Source: Chitinophaga nivalis
Lineage (GTDB): Bacteria; Bacteroidota; Bacteroidia; Chitinophagales; Chitinophagaceae
DNA length: 64,000 nucleotides
Assembly: GCF_025989125.1 (NCBI RefSeq)
Contig: NZ_JAPDNR010000001.1
Span: 6,994,087-7,058,086 of the forward strand
Reading direction: 5' to 3'
Shown: positions 26,103-35,693 of the stretch, piece by piece
Position numbering within the stretch: the first letter of the stretch is position 1
Layout of the letters: the number at the start of each line of letters is the position of its first letter
Position numbers and translations under genes: made by a program
Notes under the pieces: generated by a model
What the model saw: the letters and a program-made list of their open reading frames with translations, nothing else
Told to the model about the DNA's origin: nothing
Databases searched by the model: none

Positions 26103-28544
26103 ATGAAAAAATTCATTGTCGTGCTGGGAATGCTTTGCCATGCGTTAACCACTCTAGCCCAACATGCCGCTCTTTCCGGAACCATCACCATACAGGTAAC
26201 AGACAATGGCGGGAAACCACTTCCCTTTGCCAATCTGCTGTTACGCCAGGTAAAAGATTCCACCCTTGTAAAAGGCGAACTGACTACCGAAACCGGACAA
26301 GGCAGGTTTGAAAACATTACAGCCGGTCACTATTTTATACAGGCATCCCAGATGGGATATACCACCACCTATAGTACTGCATTTCAGGTAGATGCCACCC
26401 ATACCCGGATAGATCTTAAATCCCTCCAACTGCCCACACTCGCCAAAAACCTGCAAGCGGTAAATGTAACCGCCACAAAGCCCTACATTGAAAAATCTGC
26501 CGGTAAAACAGTCCTCAACGTAGAAGGCAGCGTTACAGCTGCAGGTAACACCGCCCTCGACATCCTGCGCAGAGCGCCCGGTGTACAAATAGACAACAGC
26601 GAAAATGTGAAGATCAAAGGCCAGACCGTCACTGTGATGATAGATGGTAAACAAACCTACCTTAGTGGAGAAGACCTGGCTAACCTGTTAAAGAACACCT
26701 CCGGGGAAACCATTGCCCAGATAGAGATCCTGACCAGTCCTTCCGCCAAGTACGACGCCGCCGGTAATGGTGGTATCATCAACATCAAAACCAAAAAAGG
26801 TAAACTAACCGGGATCAATGGTGCTGTGAATGTAACCCTCTCCCAGGCCAAATATGGCTTTTACAGGGCTGGCGGTAACTTTAACTGGCGAACTTCTTCC
26901 TTCAACCTGTTTGGCGATTTCAACAAAGGCGACCGCCCTTTTATGGTTACCCGTGATTACAGCCGGCAGGCTACCAACGACAAAGGCATCACTACTGCCC
27001 TGCAACAGGATGTATTACAACGAAACCGTTTTCAGAACAATAGCTACAAAGCCGGACTGGATTTTTTCATCAATGAAAAACATACCATCGGTATATTGGT
27101 AAACGGTTACATCAACTCTTTCAACAACAGAACCTCCAGCGACACCTACCTGGGACAGCCACAGCAGGTACCTGACTCCATACTCGGCTCTTTCAGCAGA
27201 AATCATAACCGTTTCAACAATACGGCATTTAACCTCAACTATAAGGCGGTACTGGATACCAGTGGCAAAGAATTCAGCATTGATGCAGACTATGCCCGTT
27301 TTAACAGCGATCGTAACCTCCTGTTGAATGACAGTATGTATGATACGCGCGCTAAGAGACATCATAGCTTTAACGGCATTCAGAACAATGGGAATACACA
27401 GGTAACCATCAAAAGCGTAAAAGCGGACCTGGCATGGCCACTTGGTAAGGAAGGCAAACTGGAAGCCGGGCTGAAATACAGCTCCGTGGGTACCTCCAAT
27501 GTGTTGTTGTACGATTCTTTACAGAACGGCAGCTACAAACCCGCTCCTTCCCAAAGCAATGAATTTAATTATACGGAAGATGTTTATGCTGCCTATGCCA
27601 GCTATAAAAAACAACTGGGCAAAACAGGGATACAAATGGGATTAAGACTGGAAAACACAAAATCTGATGGCTATTCCGTTACCACAAATACCCATGTAAA
27701 ACGTTCCTATCTCGACTTCTTCCCCAACCTGAATGTAGAACAAAAACTGAATGATAAAAACAAGATAGCCCTGGCCTACAACCGCCGGATAGAACGCCCG
27801 GAATACGGCCAGCTGAATCCTTTCATGTTTTACCTGGACAGGTACACCTACTTTCGTGGCAATCCTTACCTGAACCCACAGTACAATAATAACTTTGAAC
27901 TGTCCTACACGTTCATGGATAAATACATTGCTACCCTGAGTTACAACCGGACCAACAATATTATAGAAGAATTTATTGCCCAGGACAACAATACCAAAGC
28001 TTCTATCAGTACGATGGAAAACTTTGATAACGCAAATTTCTATGGCCTTATCCTTACAATACCATTCCAGGTAACCAAATGGTGGGCCACCGATAACAAC
28101 ATCGATTTAGCGTTGAACAATTACCGTTTCAGCGACCCGGGCAATCCGAATATCCGGTATAACAGCAATGGGTTTGCCTATGATTTTACCAGCACTAATA
28201 CCTTCACCCTGCCGCATGATATGAAGCTGGAAATAATGGGATACTACCACTCTCCTTTTATGTATGGCATATTCAGAGGCGTAGAGCGGTATAACATGAA
28301 TGCCGGTATTCAGAAAACCATCCTGAAAAAAGCCGGTACCATCAAGCTCAGTGTAAATAACATTCTCCGGAATGAGTTTTACCGGGGAGCAGCAGAATAT
28401 ACCAATATGCACATGAATATATTCAATACCTGGCAGTTCCGAACCTATAGTCTATACTTTACCTATCGCTTCGGCAATACAAATATCAAAGCCGCAAGAG
28501 ACAGGAAAACAGCTACCAGTGATGAACAGAAGAGAGCGGGTTAA
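26103..28544 (+). CDS. Outer-membrane beta-barrel receptor-like protein (carboxypeptidase-like N-terminal domain)
   Basis: The 813-residue protein has a signal peptide (about 1-19), a carboxypeptidase-regulatory-like beta-sandwich (about 22-105; SGTITIQVTDNGGKPLPFANLLL), a plug-type domain (about 117-225; DILRRAPGVQIDNSENVKI, SPSAKYDAAGNGGIINIKTKKG) and a long barrel rich in alternating aromatics, ending in TYRFGNTN. This is the 'outer membrane beta-barrel family' common in Bacteroidota; substrates are usually unknown. No TonB box is obvious. It ends with a stop codon interlocked with the convergent nuoN stop. Confidence 0.88.
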   Translation: MKKFIVVLGMLCHALTTLAQHAALSGTITIQVTDNGGKPLPFANLLLRQVKDSTLVKGELTTETGQGRFENITAGHYFIQASQMGYTTTYSTAFQVDATHTRIDLKSLQLPTLAKNLQAVNVTATKPYIEKSAGKTVLNVEGSVTAAGNTALDILRRAPGVQIDNSENVKIKGQTVTVMIDGKQTYLSGEDLANLLKNTSGETIAQIEILTSPSAKYDAAGNGGIINIKTKKGKLTGINGAVNVTLSQAKYGFYRAGGNFNWRTSSFNLFGDFNKGDRPFMVTRDYSRQATNDKGITTALQQDVLQRNRFQNNSYKAGLDFFINEKHTIGILVNGYINSFNNRTSSDTYLGQPQQVPDSILGSFSRNHNRFNNTAFNLNYKAVLDTSGKEFSIDADYARFNSDRNLLLNDSMYDTRAKRHHSFNGIQNNGNTQVTIKSVKADLAWPLGKEGKLEAGLKYSSVGTSNVLLYDSLQNGSYKPAPSQSNEFNYTEDVYAAYASYKKQLGKTGIQMGLRLENTKSDGYSVTTNTHVKRSYLDFFPNLNVEQKLNDKNKIALAYNRRIERPEYGQLNPFMFYLDRYTYFRGNPYLNPQYNNNFELSYTFMDKYIATLSYNRTNNIIEEFIAQDNNTKASISTMENFDNANFYGLILTIPFQVTKWWATDNNIDLALNNYRFSDPGNPNIRYNSNGFAYDFTSTNTFTLPHDMKLEIMGYYHSPFMYGIFRGVERYNMNAGIQKTILKKAGTIKLSVNNILRNEFYRGAAEYTNMHMNIFNTWQFRTYSLYFTYRFGNTNIKAARDRKTATSDEQKRAG

Positions 28545-29980
28545 ACCAGGATCTTCATCATCTGCTGAATCAGCTGCATCATACCGGTGGGATAAACACC
28601 CAATCCTACCAGGAGTATCATTAACAATGCCAACGTAATATTGCCGGCAACGGGGAGCGCAGGCTTCACCGCCACCCACTCTCCGGCAGCCGGCGTATTA
28701 AACATGGCAGCAATAAGCCGGATATAGTAATACAACCCGATTACACTATTCGCCGCCAGCATAAATAACAATACCCACTGGTGCCCGTGTACCCCTGCCA
28801 TCACCACATAAAACTTCCCGATAAAGCCCGCTGTCAGCGGAATACCTGCCAGCGACAATAGCATCGCCGTAAAGATGGTAGCCACCCAGGGATAACGCCA
28901 GAATAATCCTTTGTAATCTGCTACTGTTTCCGCATCCTGCTGACTGCTCGACATCACAATGACCACCCCGAAAGCACCAATACTGGTAATGAAGTAGGCC
29001 ACCAGGTAAAAAGCAATTGCTTCCAGCCCTGTTTGTACTCCCGACAGAAAAGCTACCAGTATATATCCCATATGGGCAATAGAAGAATAAGCCAGTATAC
29101 GTTTTACATTCTGCTGCATCAGCGCCAGCCAGTTTCCTACAAACATAGAACTCACCGCCACAATGGCTACAATCCACCACAACATCGGATAGTCGTTACC
29201 GTGAATATCCTGGTAAAAACGGATCAGCAGCACCAGCATACCTCCTTTGGAAACCGTGGCGATAAAGGCCGCTACCGGTAATGGTGCTCCTTCATAGATA
29301 TCCGGCGCCCACATATGAAACGGTACAACCCCCAGCTTAAAACCTACGCCTATCAGCATCAGGCCAAAACCAGCCATCACACTCACCGGTAAATACCCCG
29401 CCTGCCGCAGGGCCGCTCCGATGCCCGGAAAATCCATATGCCCGGTAAAAGCATAGATCAATGCCATACCGAATAATAAAAAAGCAGAAGACAAAGCCGC
29501 CAGCATCAGGTATTTAATACCCGCTTCATCAGAGCGTTCCCGTGCCCGCAGATAAGCAATCAGCCCATATAAGCTGATGCTCAGTATTTCCAGCCCCAGA
29601 AACAAAGACATGAAATGCCGGCTTACCACCAGCACCATCGCGCCGATAGTGGCTAACAATAATAACAGATAGTATTCTTCCTTCCGTTCTTCCCGTTCTT
29701 CAAAATAGTTGAAGGAAAGTAAGACAATGATAAATCCTGCTACCAGTATCAATCCGGTATTAAAAAGCGAGAACTCATCAATTACCAGTAAAGGCGGCAC
29801 CAAGTGCGGAATATACCGGATGGCCGGTACAATAGCCATCAACCCCATGAGAAAAGCCAGTACCGTAAAAGCATATACCAGCCGGTGATTACGCCAGACA
29901 GCTACCAGCAGCATGGCGATAACAGCGGCCGCACAAAGGGTAATCAAAGGTCCCAGACTTATAAAATCAGCGTACGACAT
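28541..29980 (-). CDS. nuoN: Complex I subunit NuoN
   Basis: Proton-pumping antiporter-like membrane subunit, 479 residues, of NADH:quinone oxidoreductase. The conserved FKLGVVPFHMWAPDIYEGAP motif and SKGGMLVLLIRFYQ place the key lysines of the proton channel; the remainder is about 14 helices. It is the last gene of the nuo operon and overlaps nuoM by 14 bp. Its stop codon overlaps that of the convergent receptor gene. Confidence 0.96.
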   Translation of the reverse strand: MSYADFISLGPLITLCAAAVIAMLLVAVWRNHRLVYAFTVLAFLMGLMAIVPAIRYIPHLVPPLLVIDEFSLFNTGLILVAGFIIVLLSFNYFEEREERKEEYYLLLLLATIGAMVLVVSRHFMSLFLGLEILSISLYGLIAYLRARERSDEAGIKYLMLAALSSAFLLFGMALIYAFTGHMDFPGIGAALRQAGYLPVSVMAGFGLMLIGVGFKLGVVPFHMWAPDIYEGAPLPVAAFIATVSKGGMLVLLIRFYQDIHGNDYPMLWWIVAIVAVSSMFVGNWLALMQQNVKRILAYSSIAHMGYILVAFLSGVQTGLEAIAFYLVAYFITSIGAFGVVIVMSSSQQDAETVADYKGLFWRYPWVATIFTAMLLSLAGIPLTAGFIGKFYVVMAGVHGHQWVLLFMLAANSVIGLYYYIRLIAAMFNTPAAGEWVAVKPALPVAGNITLALLMILLVGLGVYPTGMMQLIQQMMKILV

Positions 29981-31418
29981 AATCTATGATTTGGGAAGTA
30001 TGTAATACCGGCTGCGGATAAAATCCCAGCCAGCAAATAACCAATACCAATGCAATAATGATAATGAGTTCGCGGCTATTCAGGTCCTGTAGGGCATACT
30101 GACGGGAATCCTGACCAAAAAAGACGTGCTGCATAATCCGCAGGGAATACGCCGTAGCTACTACCAGGCCAATCGTCGCCAGCACGGTCAGCCAGTGATT
30201 GGCTTCCCAGCTCCCCAGCAAAATCAGGAACTCCGCAATAAAGTTGCCCAACCCCGGCAATCCCAGTGAGCCCATCACGAATATCATGGCCGCACTGCCC
30301 ATGAGGGGAACGCTGGACCATAAGCCACCCATCTCACGGATATCGCGGGTATGAATCCGTTCATACAAGGCGCCGGCAATAATGAATAATGCCCCTGTAC
30401 TGATGCCATGTGCAATCATCTGCATGACCACACCTTTGTAGGCAATTTCATTGAAAGCAAAAGCGCCCAGCAATACAAAGCCCATATGGCTAACACTGGT
30501 ATAGGCAATCAGTCGTTTCAGATCTGTCTGTGCGTAGGCCAGCATACCGCCATACAGGATACCGGCTACTCCCAGCAACATGATCCACGGGGCATATACC
30601 ACCACTGCTTCCGGAAAAAGCGGCAATACGAACCGCAGGATACCATAAGCACCCGTTTTCAGCAACAGGCCGGCCAGTATCACACTGCCGGCGGTAGAAG
30701 CCTCCGTATGGGCATCCGGCAGCCAGGTATGAAAGGGTACGGCGGGTACCTTTACCAGAAAAGCAATGAGGAAACCCAGCATGAGCCAGCGGCCGGTAGC
30801 CTGTTCCATAGGGGTGCGCAACAGATCGAAGTAATCAAACGTATATACGTTGGTGTTAGCCCCATGTACAAAATATAATCCCAGTATAGCCAGCAACATC
30901 AACAGGCCACCGGCCTGTGTGAAGATGAAAAATTTATTGGCAGCATATTCCCGGTGTTCATGCCCCCAGATGCCTATCAGGAAATACATGGGTATCAGCA
31001 TCATCTCCCAGAAAAAATAAAAAAGAAAGAGATCCATGGTCAGGAAAACACCGGTGATACCACATAGTACAAACAACAGGTTGAAATGAAAAAATCCTAC
31101 CCGCGTTTGTATTTCTTTCCAGGAGATCAATACCGCGAGTGCGCCCAGGAAAAAGGTCAGTGCCAGCATCAGCAGGCTGAGTCCATCCATGGCGAGGTGC
31201 AGGCTGATACCAAACTGTGGTATCCAGGATACCCGGTAGGTATACCACCATTGTCCGGTATCCTGCGGGTGTTGTATCCATATTCCCAATGTGATCAGCA
31301 GGTCTGCCAGCAGACTGACAAGGGCAATCCACCGGCACCACGTGTTACGGCCGCCGGCTGCCACCCAGGATAAAAGGCCCGCCACGAAAGGTATCAGTAA
31401 AAGCAACAACAGGATCAT
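29967..31418 (-). CDS. nuoM: Complex I subunit NuoM
   Basis: Proton-pumping membrane subunit of 483 residues. It shows FFWEMMLIPMYFLIGIWGHEHR with the essential Glu, and FLVKVPAVPFHTWLPDAHTEA, the signature of NuoM/ND4. It lies 23 nt downstream of nuoL and overlaps nuoN by 14 bp. Confidence 0.96.
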   Translation of the reverse strand: MILLLLLLIPFVAGLLSWVAAGGRNTWCRWIALVSLLADLLITLGIWIQHPQDTGQWWYTYRVSWIPQFGISLHLAMDGLSLLMLALTFFLGALAVLISWKEIQTRVGFFHFNLLFVLCGITGVFLTMDLFLFYFFWEMMLIPMYFLIGIWGHEHREYAANKFFIFTQAGGLLMLLAILGLYFVHGANTNVYTFDYFDLLRTPMEQATGRWLMLGFLIAFLVKVPAVPFHTWLPDAHTEASTAGSVILAGLLLKTGAYGILRFVLPLFPEAVVVYAPWIMLLGVAGILYGGMLAYAQTDLKRLIAYTSVSHMGFVLLGAFAFNEIAYKGVVMQMIAHGISTGALFIIAGALYERIHTRDIREMGGLWSSVPLMGSAAMIFVMGSLGLPGLGNFIAEFLILLGSWEANHWLTVLATIGLVVATAYSLRIMQHVFFGQDSRQYALQDLNSRELIIIIALVLVICWLGFYPQPVLHTSQIIDYVVR

Positions 31419-31441
31419 AAAAAATCGTTTAGTCGTTTCAG

Positions 31442-33331
31442 TTATTCATAGATCCGCCAGATCAATACCGATAAAATAGCTACTGCTCCCAATACCACAC
31501 CCAGGATATACCAGCGGAGAATACCGCTTTGGGTACGTGCCAGCAGCTGATGACATACTTCCATTAACCGGGCAATACCCGTGTAAAGGCGGTCTACCAG
31601 ATCTTTCCGGTTTACCCTGGACAAGTATACAAAGGGGTGTACCAACAGTACATCGTACAACCGGTCGAAATCCCATCCTCTCGCCCAGTGCCCGCGGAAC
31701 CACTCCAGCGCCGGCATCTCCAGGAAGTCCGACATCCCTTTAGGCCGGCGGATGACCCAGGTATAGGCCAGGCCGATACCGCTCAGCGCCAGTAAGGCCG
31801 ATATGCCCTGCGACAACCACTCCAGCGCAGCCGATTCCTGCACAACGGTTACCTGTGGCAATACCGGCAATAACCAATCGGTTACCAGCGTAAGATGCCC
31901 CAGTGTATGTGGCAGCTCTACAAAACCAGCTACCACAGATAAAACGGCCAGTATATATAACGGTATCATCATGGCTTTTCCGGGAAGGTGATGCACATGT
32001 GTTTTGGCATCTCCATAAAATACCAGGAAGAACATACGGAAAGTATACATGCCTGTCAGCAAGGCGCCGAGCAATGCTGCCACCCATAAGGCAGGATGGC
32101 CGCCCGCTGCGGACCACGCCAGCCAGATAATCTGGTCTTTACTATAAAAGCCGGCCGTAACAAAAGGAATGGCTGCCAGCGAAGCGGCTCCGATCAGGAA
32201 AACCCAGTAAACCGCTTTCAGCTGTTTCTTCAATCCTCCCATCTTAAATAGATCCTGTTCATGATGCAAAGCCACAATGATGGCGCCTGCACTCATAAAC
32301 AACAAGGCTTTGAAAAAAGCATGGGTAACAAAATGAAAAACGGCCGCCGACCAGGCCCCGCATCCCAGTGCCAGGAACATATAACCGATCTGGCTCACCG
32401 TAGAATAGGCCAGCACTCTTTTAATATCTGTTTGTACCAGCGCGCTGAAACCCGCCAGTACCAGCGTCACGGCGCCAATAATTGCCGTAGCCGCCTGTGC
32501 ATCCGGCGCCAGTTCAAAAAGGGTGTGGGTACGCGCCAGCAGATATACCCCGGCCGTTACCATCGTAGCCGCATGAATCAGCGCGCTCACCGGCGTAGGA
32601 CCAGCCATGGCATCAGGAAGCCAGGTTTGTAATGGCAGCTGGGCTGATTTGCCAACTGCTCCTCCCAGCAACAGGCAAGCAATAAGCGTTACCATAGGAC
32701 TGCCTGTTGTCCATTGCTGTGCTGCACTACTTAGGATCCCCGGGATCTCTAAGGTACCGGTATACTGGAACAGGAGGAACAGGGCAATTGCCATCGCAGT
32801 ATCTCCGACCCTTGTGACAATAAATGCTTTACGGGCGGCGTAATTATTGGCCGGATCTTTATACCAGAAACCGATCAGCAGATAACTGCACAGCCCCACG
32901 CCTTCCCAGCCGAAATAAAGCAACAATAAATTATCTGCCATCACCAATACCAGCATAGCCCCCACAAATAAATTCATACAGGCAAAGAAGCGGCTGTAAT
33001 CCGGATCATCTGCCATATAGCCTGTGGCATATACATGTATCAGGAATCCCACCAGCGTAATTACCAGCACAAACATAGCCGACAGGGCATCTATGCGCAG
33101 GTCTATACCCGCTGTAAATCCACCTGCCTGCAGCCAGTTCCAGACATGCTGTACAACAGGCTGCTGACCGTTTGCCGCCAGTTGCCCAACTATTACCAGG
33201 GCTACCAAAGCTGACAAGGCAATACTACCGCATCCGACTACGGTAACGGCTGTACGTCCGATGCGGCGCCAGCACAGCATCAGGATACAGGCACTTAGAA
33301 ATGGAATAGCGGGGATGAGTGCAGGGAACAT
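31442..33331 (-). CDS. nuoL: Complex I subunit NuoL
   Basis: Largest antiporter-like subunit, 629 residues, with about 14 core helices and the C-terminal lateral helix that runs along the membrane arm. Markers are FFGWEGVGLCSYLLIGFWY, KSAQLPLQTWLPDAMAGPTP and LIHAATMVTAGVYLLART. The amphipathic stretch near residues 540-600 and final helix fit the lateral arm. It lies between nuoK and nuoM in the operon. Confidence 0.96.
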   Translation of the reverse strand: MFPALIPAIPFLSACILMLCWRRIGRTAVTVVGCGSIALSALVALVIVGQLAANGQQPVVQHVWNWLQAGGFTAGIDLRIDALSAMFVLVITLVGFLIHVYATGYMADDPDYSRFFACMNLFVGAMLVLVMADNLLLLYFGWEGVGLCSYLLIGFWYKDPANNYAARKAFIVTRVGDTAMAIALFLLFQYTGTLEIPGILSSAAQQWTTGSPMVTLIACLLLGGAVGKSAQLPLQTWLPDAMAGPTPVSALIHAATMVTAGVYLLARTHTLFELAPDAQAATAIIGAVTLVLAGFSALVQTDIKRVLAYSTVSQIGYMFLALGCGAWSAAVFHFVTHAFFKALLFMSAGAIIVALHHEQDLFKMGGLKKQLKAVYWVFLIGAASLAAIPFVTAGFYSKDQIIWLAWSAAGGHPALWVAALLGALLTGMYTFRMFFLVFYGDAKTHVHHLPGKAMMIPLYILAVLSVVAGFVELPHTLGHLTLVTDWLLPVLPQVTVVQESAALEWLSQGISALLALSGIGLAYTWVIRRPKGMSDFLEMPALEWFRGHWARGWDFDRLYDVLLVHPFVYLSRVNRKDLVDRLYTGIARLMEVCHQLLARTQSGILRWYILGVVLGAVAILSVLIWRIYE

Positions 33332-33346
33332 AATATCTTATTTTTA

Positions 33347-33655
33347 TTAGCCATTCATTTTATTGGCTTCGTCACTATCCAATGTTTTAAGTTGATGATA
33401 CAGCTGGAGAATCAATGCCAGTCCAACGGAAACTTCTGCTGCTGCCATCGCCAGGATGAACATAAACATCACCTGCCCGTCTGCCGTACCCCAATGCGCC
33501 GACGCGACTACAAAAGCCAGTCCTGCTGCATTGAGCATAATCTCCACCGACAATAACATAAAAATGATATTGCGCCGCACCAGTATACTGATCAATCCCA
33601 GTACGAATAAAACGCCGGACAACAGCAAGCCCGCTGTAGTTGGATGTAGGTTCAT
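33347..33655 (-). CDS. nuoK: Complex I subunit NuoK
   Basis: Small membrane subunit of 102 residues, three helices. LLSVEIMLNAAGLAFV carries the conserved membrane Glu and AMAAAEVSVGLALIL the second one. It overlaps nuoJ by 4 bp, a sign of coupled translation. Confidence 0.95.
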   Translation of the reverse strand: MNLHPTTAGLLLSGVLFVLGLISILVRRNIIFMLLSVEIMLNAAGLAFVVASAHWGTADGQVMFMFILAMAAAEVSVGLALILQLYHQLKTLDSDEANKMNG

Positions 33656-34179
33656 ACGTCTGTATTTTCAAGGAAACGATGTAAGGTTTTTTGTTTTTGA
33701 CGGCCCAGGTGATACGCCCCTACAATACCTGCCATCAGCAACATTCCGGTCAGCTCCACCGCCAACAGATAAGGCCCGAACAGGGCCATGCCCACAGCTT
33801 TGGGGTCAACCACCTGTATACCTGCCGCCGGTTGCCGGTTCTGCATCACCAGAAACAACAACTCTCCCAGCAGAATGAGACATAATATTGCCGGAAAAAT
33901 CCAGATATGTGGTTTCAGCCACTGTCGTTCCTGTATAGCCGATTCTTTTCCCAGGTTCAGCATCATCACAAAAAAGATCAGCAACACCATAATCGCACCG
34001 GCATATACAATCACTTCCAGGGCAGCCATAAACGGCGCGCCATACATATACAATACCACCGCTACCGCCAGCAACGATACCACCAGGTACAACAGGGCGT
34101 GCATGATATTATAACGGGTAATGACCATCAGCGTGGACAATACAGCGATAGCTGCTGCGATACAAAAGGCTGTGTTCAT
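33652..34179 (-). CDS. nuoJ: Complex I subunit NuoJ
   Basis: Membrane subunit of 175 residues, five helices. HALLYLVVSLLAVAVVLYM and the characteristic VIVYAGAIMVLLIFFVMML match NuoJ/ND6. It overlaps the nuoK start by 4 bp and starts 10 nt after nuoI. Confidence 0.95.
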   Translation of the reverse strand: MNTAFCIAAAIAVLSTLMVITRYNIMHALLYLVVSLLAVAVVLYMYGAPFMAALEVIVYAGAIMVLLIFFVMMLNLGKESAIQERQWLKPHIWIFPAILCLILLGELLFLVMQNRQPAAGIQVVDPKAVGMALFGPYLLAVELTGMLLMAGIVGAYHLGRQKQKTLHRFLENTDV

Positions 34180-34189
34180 CTGGTTGTGT

Positions 34190-34705
34190 TTATGGTAACA
34201 AACTTTTGATATTTACTGGTGGTTCTTCCTGTTCTGCCTCTCCTTTATCCTTATCCTTAATGGCCAGGCCAGCGATATTGTAATAGTTATAACCCGGATA
34301 TTTTCCCTGGCTGTTGATCAGCAGATCCTCTTTTTCATATACCAGGTTTTGCCGGTTGTATTCCGCCATTTCAAAATCGGGCAAGAGTTGTATGGCATAG
34401 GTAGGACAAGCTTCTTCACAGAAACCACAGAAGATACAGCGGGAGAAATTAATGCGGAAAAATTCCGGATAACGCCTGCCGTGTTCATCTTCCGTTGCCT
34501 GCAGGGAGATACAATCTACCGGGCAGGCCGCCGCACACAGGTAGCAGCCAACACAACGCTCCTCTCCGTCGGGGTCGCGGGTAAGGGCAATGCGTCCGCG
34601 CCAGCGGGCTGGCAATGGTGCTTTCTGTTCCGGATATTGAAACGTTTCCCGCTTATGAAACATATGCAGAAACGTGAGCCACATACTTCTAAATAAACTA
34701 AACAT
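34190..34705 (-). CDS. nuoI: Complex I subunit NuoI
   Basis: Peripheral-arm ferredoxin-like subunit, 171 residues, carrying clusters N6a and N6b. Two CxxCxxCxxxCP motifs are visible: CVGCYLCAAACPVDC and CIFCGFCEEACPTYA. Electrons pass from NuoG to NuoB through it. It lies between nuoH and nuoJ as in E. coli. Confidence 0.97.
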   Translation of the reverse strand: MFSLFRSMWLTFLHMFHKRETFQYPEQKAPLPARWRGRIALTRDPDGEERCVGCYLCAAACPVDCISLQATEDEHGRRYPEFFRINFSRCIFCGFCEEACPTYAIQLLPDFEMAEYNRQNLVYEKEDLLINSQGKYPGYNYYNIAGLAIKDKDKGEAEQEEPPVNIKSLLP

Positions 34706-34739
34706 CCTGTAAGGATTTATAAGTTCAGTAATACAGATT

Positions 34740-35690
34740 TCATCCGTTGAGCCACAGTTTAATTGCCGCCGTTACCAACAGGTTTGCCAGCGACAAAGGG
34801 AACAGTACCTTCCAGCCATATTCCATCAGCTGATCATAACGCGGCCGCGGCATAGAAGCCCGTAGCAGGATGAACAGCATAATAAAAACAAATGTTTTGA
34901 GTACAAACCAGATCACCGGCGGCAGGAAAGCGGGTCCCAGCCATCCGCCAAAATACAGGGTCACCAGCATCGCAGATATCAGTGTCACCCCCAGGTATTC
35001 ACCAATAAAGAACATACCGAATTTCATCCCGGAATACTCCGCATGGAAACCAGCTACCAGCTCACTTTCCGCTTCCGGAATATCAAATGGTAACCGGTGC
35101 GTCTCCGCTACACCGGCTACCAGGAAAATAAGAAACCCAATAAATTGCGGCACGATAAACCAAACTGTTTTCTGCGCCGCTACTATTTCATGTAAATTAA
35201 AAGATCCGCTCAGTACTACTACCCCCATCAGCGACAGCCCCATGAATACCTCATAGCTGATCATCTGGGAAGCGCCACGCATGGCTCCCAACAGGGCATA
35301 TTTATTATTGGAGGCCCACCCTCCCAGTACAATGCTATATACCCCCAACGATGACATCGCCAGGAAAAACAGCAGGCCGATATTCAGGTCTGCCACAATA
35401 ATACCGGGGGCAAAAGGCACTACTACAAAGCTCATCAGCACACTGAATACGACTACACCTGGTGCAAATACAAACACTACTTTATCGGCAAACGGTGGTA
35501 TCCAGTCTTCCTTGAAAAACAGTTTGATGGTATCCGCCAATACGATCAGGATGCCGAAAGGGCCTGCTCTGTTGGGCCCGTAGCGGTCCTGCCAAAGCGC
35601 CAGCATCCGGCGCTCCACCCATATCAGGCCCGCAGCCGTATTTAACAGTGCAAACAGCACTCCTCCTATAATCCACCAGGTGTTGATCAT
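34740..35690 (-). CDS. nuoH: Complex I subunit NuoH
   Basis: Membrane subunit of 316 residues at the quinone-binding chamber. Markers are VWVERRMLALWQDRYGPNR-like sequence near the N-terminus, EDWIPPFADK and the conserved AETHRLPFDIPEAESELVAG loop. Its stop lies 34 nt before nuoI and it starts 3 nt after the nuoG stop. Confidence 0.96.
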   Translation of the reverse strand: MINTWWIIGGVLFALLNTAAGLIWVERRMLALWQDRYGPNRAGPFGILIVLADTIKLFFKEDWIPPFADKVVFVFAPGVVVFSVLMSFVVVPFAPGIIVADLNIGLLFFLAMSSLGVYSIVLGGWASNNKYALLGAMRGASQMISYEVFMGLSLMGVVVLSGSFNLHEIVAAQKTVWFIVPQFIGFLIFLVAGVAETHRLPFDIPEAESELVAGFHAEYSGMKFGMFFIGEYLGVTLISAMLVTLYFGGWLGPAFLPPVIWFVLKTFVFIMLFILLRASMPRPRYDQLMEYGWKVLFPLSLANLLVTAAIKLWLNG

Positions 35691-35693
35691 AAC